Source of the DNA: Gerris lacustris
Lineage: Eukaryota; Arthropoda; Insecta; Hemiptera; Gerridae
Assembly (NCBI GenBank): GCA_951217055.1
Contig: OX578281.1
Coordinates: forward strand, 13,672,447 to 13,736,446
Direction: 5' to 3'
Length of the DNA: 64,000 bases
The translations under genes and the position numbers were made by a program. The notes under the pieces are model-generated. The model had not been told where the DNA came from, did no database searches, and saw only the letters and a list, made by a program, of their open reading frames with translations. Below are positions 57,594 through 64,000 of the stretch, one piece after another. How positions within the stretch are numbered: position 1 is the first letter of the stretch; each line of letters begins with the position of its first letter.

Positions 57594-58266
57594 GATAAAA
57601 AGAGCAATTAATATTACAGATAAAAAATATATCAAGGAAATAAAAATATAATTTTTAAAAAATTAGCTGATAATTTATATCCAATAAAGTTAATTAAATC
57701 AATTTGGTACAAACACATTAAAGCAATAGAAAATAATCAAACCCAAATAATAGTGAATGACAACAATAGAAACAAACATTATAACAGCCTCACATACGTA
57801 AAAGGTCTTTCAGAACAATTACAGAGAATAATGAAACAAAACGACGGAGAAAAAATTAATATTGCACATAAACCAAATGATAAATTAAGAAATTTCTATA
57901 GTAACATGAAGGATGAAATCAAAAAAGAAAATAGATCAAGCCTAGTGTATAATTGACTGTGAAAATTGCGAAAAATCATACATAGGTGAAACCTCACAAA
58001 AATTAAAAAACCGATTATATCAGCACAGTAATGATGTTAAAAATAAGAGCCAAAAAACGGCGTTAAGTATCCACTCGGTTAACACGGGACACAAGTTTGC
58101 GTTTGAAAAAACTGAAATTGTGGGTTATGAGAATAACACTAGTAAAAGACGCATTTTAGAATCATTTAACATCTTTAAAACCATTAATAAAAACGTCAAC
58201 CATAAAACAGATTCAGGGCATTTAAATAAAAATTATAATAATATATTTAACAAATTTAAAGTTTAG
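57594..58266 (+). pseudogene. 5'-truncated Penelope-like element, GIY-YIG domain, right copy
   Basis: Inverse copy of 56902-57592. It carries the same early frameshift, hence that lesion predates the palindrome. It also has a private 2-bp deletion near 57950 (after SSLVY) that breaks the frame just before the CxxC and GIY-YIG part; downstream DNA is otherwise colinear to the stop at 58264-58266. The two copies therefore share a common dead ancestor, and only the left one retains a continuous endonuclease frame. Confidence 0.88.
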
Positions 58267-59028
58267 ATTAAAAAACAGAACATAATAAATAAATAATTAA
58301 ATATCAAAAATAAACGTAATAGAATATAAAATAATGCCGTATTGTTTTAGTAGTACAAGTAGGTCTCTCCCAGGCAGCGCCACTGAACTCAAGCATACTA
58401 GAGTTTTAAGATTTCTCTCCCAGACAGCGCCACTAACCCCTATTTACAAATTCACTATTTTTCTAACAAGAAATTAAAGATTAAATTATAATGTCCATTA
58501 TTAATAATTAAATAATAAATTATATAACATACACAATAGTTTTATACACATATTTGTGAAATAATATTAATAATTTTAATAAGTCTTAATAATAATTAAA
58601 CCACAATTTTGATCAAATATTCTCGATGAAAAATCTGGTTAAAATGCAATATGAATAGTAGTAATAAGCCTATATGGGATGTCTAGTACCATGAATCATC
58701 TTTTGTTATAAATAGTATACTGTTTGTCTAACTATAATGTATGTATTTTATATAGTTGAACAGTTGTGTTGGACGTAGTGTACTTTTAATTAAAAAATTT
58801 TTATTTAAATTAATATGACGAACTCTCTTGGAGGAATTTTAAATTTTGACATCAAAAATGTTCCTGTTATAAATGTAAGTTAATTTTATAGAATAATTGT
58901 CGTAATTTTATAATATTAAGGTTTTCAAATAAAGTCGAAATTGAAAGAATAGTTAAGATTTTAAATTGTAATATATGGATAGGAGTTGATTAATAAATTT
59001 TATTGTATTTTCATTTTTAGGAAAACAA

Positions 59029-59062
59029 ATTGAGAATGACCTTATGAAGGGTCGAAACGTTT
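59029..59062 (+). ncRNA. Hammerhead-like motif, right PLE copy
   Basis: TTGAGAATGACC TTATGAA GGGTCGAAACG: a stem of 4-5 bp and an intact GAAA, with a degenerate first core box. Mirror of 56106-56140. Confidence 0.4.
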
Positions 59063-59371
59063 TTGTAAAAGGAGAAAAAATAGAAATGAAAACTAACTAG
59101 TTTTGAGTTTTTATTAATTCAACACCCAAAAAAAATCTGTCAAAAACAACAATTGTGATACTAAGTAAAGAAGGTGTTAATTAAGAACGTCATTTGAATA
59201 TAACTTTTTCTCCCTACTGGAGATAAAATATGTTTTATTAATATCGGGACCTTTTTCTTGTTGGAACACACTAGGAAAATTGATAGTTGTTCTCTTTTTA
59301 CTTCGCATTAGACCCTAAATGTAATTTATAATTCTTGAAACTCAAACATAAATTGCCCTGTATACACATAC

Positions 59372-59500
<129 letters not shown>

Positions 59501-60643
59501 ACACCTGCATACCATAGTTGAAATACTTTCTTCCACGTGGGGATATTTATGTTGGAACTACAGGCTGTCGGCCTAGTGTTTAAAAGCTTTATCTTCGTTC
59601 GAGAGATGTTTACAACAAATGCTTGTCGAAGGTGTAATCGATTGTTTTCAAAGTACTAAATAGAGGAATTAAATTAACTCCTCTGCTTAAATCACCTTGT
59701 TTACACAAGTCCGACTATTTTGACTTTTTGAGGTGAAGGTGGAGATAATATATAATGAAAATTTAATTATCCGTATTCCCCAAAATCATTAGTATGTAGC
59801 ACTAGAAAACGGGTATTTTGTTAAACAACTTCATTCAAATGAACCGATAATTGAAACATTTTACCAAGTTAAATATTAAGTTGTCCATCTGCAGATTAAA
59901 CCTGTAAATTTCAGATTATATAGTAATGCCACTCTTAATACTAAGATCACACTATTATTAAAAAATCCCGTCAAGCACTTGCCAGCAAGTTACTAAAAGG
60001 GTTTTTTCGGTCATAAGAATTCATAAATACATTATTATTATACTTATCTTGGCTTCGCATTTCTCAATTAGTTGATCATTAATGCAAATTAATGTTCTGT
60101 AATAATTTTAAATATTTTGATGACCATTTTTTTTCGTGGTTGAGCTATATTCATATGGTATAAGGTATTTTAAATTTCAAAAGGACACCGTTTATATAGG
60201 CCCAGGTATTAAGTGAATAGCGCCCTGGGCTGCACTCAGCTGTGGCGCTTCCCCCATTCCCCCAAGTAATGTATGCATATCGGCATACACACAATAGGGT
60301 ACTCAAACACTCACGCACATAATACACTTTACTCTTGTCTTTACTCTAGTCCCCGTTCACGGGGAGGCCTTTGCTTACAATAGTGAGTGTCAACGGGCTG
60401 TTGAAATAAAAAATAAAAATACTTCTTGCATACGAGTCCGCAAGACAGTGAGACATTTTCATGTTTTCGCTCTGCGTAAACTACCGACATAAAATTAAAT
60501 AAAATCGGTAATTTATTCAAGTAATTGAAAAAATTACTTGTTAAAATCATTTCTTTTGTTTTTGTATAAAAGTAGATGGAAGATAATTTTTATTCTTATC
60601 TCCACACCGGCACTGCCGCGGCTTGATTACAAACGACTGAATT

Positions 60644-61560
60644 CAAAGGCGCCGGCCCGCCTTCTACGAATTGTTAATATGCCTTCATACTAGGTAGGCC
60701 GAGAGGGCTGAGAGTTGATGGCAACCTCCTGTACTTCCCTGTCACAAGTATAAATATTTTCGACTTTCTTCGGCCCTATGACGTGCGGTGGATGGAGGCC
60801 CAACAGCTGGAGACAGACTGTGCACACCTCCTATACCTTTCTAACTCCTTGATACACAGGGTAACGTTTTTTAGTAACGCTTGTCGAGTTATGTAGCACA
60901 GCCTAAACATGAAAATGTCAAAAAAAAAACCTTGCCAGGTGATATTGAGATTTTAGTCATTTGCCTTTGAGATTGGAAAAAATATTACAATAGGGCAACA
61001 CAATATTTAACATATCACATTTTTTTTATTAACCGTATTTGCAAAAGTTGTCTTCGGAAATGACGCCTCTCTAAATCTGTAATATATTAATAAACGTTAT
61101 TCTATATTACTAATTATAACTTAAATTACAATAAAACTCAAATGAATGGTTTATTTATTTATGTCTCTATAGTAACAACATTATTAAGTAATTAAATATA
61201 ACACTGTAATAAATAATATTTAAATAAATAAACAAAGATCAACAAAGCAATATATGACAATATCTAGAACCCTGGGCTATATCCCGGTCAGTCCATTTAC
61301 AAATTGGGGCTTGCGTTTATTACAAATAATAAGATAGGTAACAATCTGATCTAAAAGTCGATCCGAAAAATTGGAACAAAACTTTTTCGTGTACTTATTG
61401 ATATTGAATATCTAAATTACTCGAAATTGATTTAGTATTAAACATTCTAAGTGTTCAACATGATGTTGTTTAAATTCTTGTTATTTGGTAAAACCAGATT
61501 AGTCCAGAAGTCCAGATATTTACCGACGCAACGTTAGTATTGTTCTATACTAAAACCGCG
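60644..61560. other. No recognisable gene
   Basis: It begins with a GC-richer block (GGCGCCGGCCCGCC) that differs from the left flank of the palindrome, then AT-rich DNA. No coding unit was identified. Confidence 0.45.
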
Positions 61561-61695
61561 TTTGTCTTGTTATTTTGCTTTCGTCGTGTTAATCTTGTTA
61601 TTTACTTACGCCTTATTAGTTTTGTTATTTACTTATGCAACGTTTGTCTTCTTATTTACTTACGCCACGTTATTCTTGTTATTTACTAACGCCGA
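61561..61695 (+). repeat. Tandem repeat of about 30 bp, four to five copies
   Basis: Units around CTTGTTATTTACTTACGCC. The 64-codon frame at 61562-61756 encodes hydrophobic repeats (LLFTYA) because of this periodicity. Confidence 0.8.
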
Positions 61696-61699
61696 ACTC

Positions 61700-61862
61700 C
61701 GCGTTACTAAAGAACAAAAAAGTTTAACAAAACAGCTGATTTTACAAGAAAACTAGCAACGACTGTGACAAAGTAATTAGAGACTTATAGACGTTACACG
61801 TAATTGATTAAAATGAATCAAATTTATAGAAATTATTATTATATTTGCTAATTATTACAGTC
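61700..61862 (+). repeat. Direct repeat, first copy (partner 62708-62870)
   Basis: Shares AACAGCTG, CTAGCAACGACTGTGACAAA, GTAATTAGAG and GACGTTACACG with the copy about 1010 bp downstream. Too diverged and too short to call an LTR pair. Confidence 0.75.
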
Positions 61863-62074
61863 TTCGCCGTCACATAAAAAACGAAGCCAAAACTTAGAAA
61901 ATGTCACCGTTGACAGCGACGCAAACGTCGTCAGTTTGAAAATGGCTTAAGTGTTCAATATGTTTATATGCCTGTTATTTACTAGCGCCTCGTTAGTATA
62001 GTTATTTACTATTACCGTGTTAGCTTTGATATTGACAATAATTTTATTAAAAAAACATTTTTAAAAACAAGCTT

Positions 62075-63380
62075 TTATTCGTATTCTTCTGGCAAACCCT
62101 TTCATTTGGTACCCATATCATGGGTGTGCTTAAAAAATAACTAGTCCGCCATCTTGGGCTTTCCACCATATTGGAATGACGTCACTTAGCTAACCATGCA
62201 TTGTCATCAAAACTAAACATATATTCAAAATTTCAATTCAATCGGTTGAGGATAAGTGTTTTAAAATTAAGTTGCAAGATTTGGCCCGAACATACATACC
62301 AGTGGTGTATCCAGCGGCGAGGTATGGAGGGGGCACATTCTAAGTATATCTTACTGTAAGTCATGGGCGTCGTCTGTAGTTAATTATTGGGGGGGGGGAT
62401 TTATGGGGGGGGGGATCCGGGGGTCCTCCCCCGGAAAATTGTGAAAATATGACCTCTCAAAACAGAGCTTTTATGTATTTCTGAGGTGTAATTGAATAAG
62501 ATTTGAATGTAAAAAATATGTATTAAAAAAAAAAAAAATACGTCAGTATCTTTTTTTTTTACTCTATTGGTTCTGGGGGGGGGGGGGGGCATGTGCCCCC
62601 TGTGCCCCCCCTGGATACGCCAATGATACATACATACATACGTACAAACATTGCAAGTTAAATAAAAGCCTGTAAAAACTAACGCAGCTTTAGTCTAATG
62701 ATTTACTAACCGCGTTACTGAATAACAAAAATGTTTAAAAAACAGCTGCTTTTACAAGCAAACTAACAACGACTGTGACAAAGTAATTAGAGCTCTTTGG
62801 ACGTTACACGCAACGGATTATAATGGATGAAGTCTATAGAAATGATTATCTTTGCTAATAATTATTACGTTATAGAACAAGATAAGGTTGACTTATACAA
62901 ACAATCCAGAACAATGTCATTAGTCATATCGGTAAACACTGGTGACGGACGGTTCAATGCAATTGGTATAAAATAATCAATCTTTATGTCAGCATGGCCT
63001 TCAGCTTCCCTTTAATAGATTGCTATAAACACAACTTCCTGTTAAACAAAATTTATTCACAATTTACTCACGAAAAACGGGGTTGTATATTTTATATGAG
63101 CTCAATGTGAATTTATTTTACAAACTTTTATTTAACTTGCAATGTTTGTATGTGTATGTTCGGGTCAAATCTTGCAAATGAATTATAAAGCAGTTACCCT
63201 ACTTTGCATACATTTGAAATTTTGCATACACTTTTAGTTTGGATGAATGCATGGTTAGCTAAGTGACGTCATTCAAAATCCAATATGGGGGACAGTCCAA
63301 GATGGCGGACTAGTTATTTTTAAGCACGCCCATGATATGGGTATTAAATGAAAGGACTTGCAGAGAAGAATAGGAATAAA
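62075..63380. repeat. Inverted repeat about 1.3 kb overall
   Basis: 62075-62212 is the inverse of 63245-63380 (landmarks TTAGCTAACCATGCATT and CATATCATGGGTGTGCTTAA), and 62272-62690 is the inverse of about 63115-63182 when the inserted hAT MITE is skipped. This looks like an old foldback repeat. The middle carries the second direct repeat (62708-62870). Confidence 0.8.
62300..62625. mobile_element. hAT MITE CAGTGGTGTATCCAG (326 bp)
   Basis: TIRs CAGTGGTGTATCCAG and CATTGGCGTATCCAG (inverted) with G/C homopolymers just inside, flanked by ATACATAC at 62292-62299 and 62626-62633. The inverted partner at 63150-63175 is the empty paralogous site. Its CCGGGGGTCCTCCCCCGG box is shared with 33415-34331 and 839-1450, so it belongs to the same group. 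The frame 62401-62631 is incidental. Confidence 0.9.
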
Positions 63381-64000
63381 CAGGTCAAGCGTGTGCTAGT
63401 CAGCACACAGCGAGGGTCCGTAGGCCACACTATATAGTGTTTAACTGTAAAGTGTGTAAACAGTGTTTTTTTAAAATGCTAAAAAGCTTACTTTGAACCA
63501 TTCTAAGGGTCTGATATTCTCAAAACACACTCTGATAAAGTATTTTTTTGCCGCTGAACCGGACTACAACCATATAAATACATCGAAAAGACCATAATTA
63601 TAAAAAAACGTATTTTGTCAGTAAAAAATAAAATAATATTTTTTTCGAAATTTCCAAAAAGTGGTTTCTTTACTTTTGGTCGAAGAATGTTCAGGATTTT
63701 TTTCAGATTTTTTGCACTTCACATAAGCGAGATAGAGGGGGGGGGGGGACACGTTTCAAACCCACTTCAAACTTGCCTACGCTCGCCCTATCAAAGTTAT
63801 AAAATAAGAATTATATAATTTAAAAACCCTTAAGTTTTTTTACCCTAATTTTTTTGAAAAATATTTTTTTTAAGTCGCTATATTTTTAAAGTATGTGGGC
63901 AGGTACAAGACACATACATGCCAAATTTCAAAGTGATCGGACGAAAGGTGTAGCCGTGAGAGCACGCGAGAGGACGGACGGACAGACACACGCAGGAAAA
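63380..64000 (+). mobile_element. Family A repeat, copy 3, cut by window end
   Basis: Starts ACAGGTCAAGCGTGTGCT and runs to a GGACGGACGGACAGACACAC tract at the window edge; collinear with 23089-23811. The expected GCCTACGGACCCT end lies beyond base 64000. Confidence 0.8.

Noticed and set aside
61700..62870. LTR retrotransposon from two direct repeats about 1 kb apart
   Set aside because: Repeats are diverged, lack TG...CA ends and enclose no gag-pol, primer site or polypurine tract.

Overview
The window is AT-rich, repeat-dominated nuclear DNA from an animal, most likely an insect. The reasons are Penelope-like retroelement (PLE) remnants with a GIY-YIG domain, Helitron/Helentron and hAT non-autonomous elements, GACA/GTCC-bearing dispersed repeats, (AT)n tracts and an absence of bacterial-style gene packing. 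The species cannot be named. No intact host protein gene was found. Nearly every reading frame longer than 60 codons lies in a tandem repeat, an (AT)n tract or a MITE.

Layout. Bases 1-21508 and 28362-46114 are two arms of one very large inverted duplication: the second is the reverse complement of the first, about 95 percent or more identical by eye. The left arm is cut by the window start, so the far end of the right arm is unknown. Between the arms lie 21509-28161 (SINE, ribozyme-like motif, nested dispersed repeats, a dead PLE GIY-YIG relic, a small palindrome with an exon-like segment) and a 200-N gap (28162-28361). The right arm begins exactly at the gap edge. Two allelic haplotigs scaffolded back-to-back are therefore as likely as a true genomic palindrome.

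The two arms act as an insertion record. At least seven elements are present only in the left arm and six only in the right, and the opposite arm shows the empty site. This exposes precise boundaries: two Helitron-like elements ending in CTAG and inserted between A and T, two Helentron-like elements with asymmetric inverted repeats, two hAT elements with 8-bp target-site duplications (TSDs), a 4-bp-TSD element, and two copies of an element carrying the start of what may be a tyrosine-recombinase ORF, each flanked by TT.

From 46115 to 64000 the DNA is single-contig accessory sequence. It holds a MITE with ten subterminal GAGCGC-type repeats (47665-48421), a 545-bp long-TIR element (51966-52510), a third recombinase-type element (53938-54457), a second near-perfect palindrome of 6.2 kb (54478-60643) built around two head-to-head 5'-truncated PLE copies, and nested inverted repeats with a datable hAT MITE (62300-62625). 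Hammerhead-ribozyme-like motifs typical of PLEs occur at six places, two of them mirror copies.
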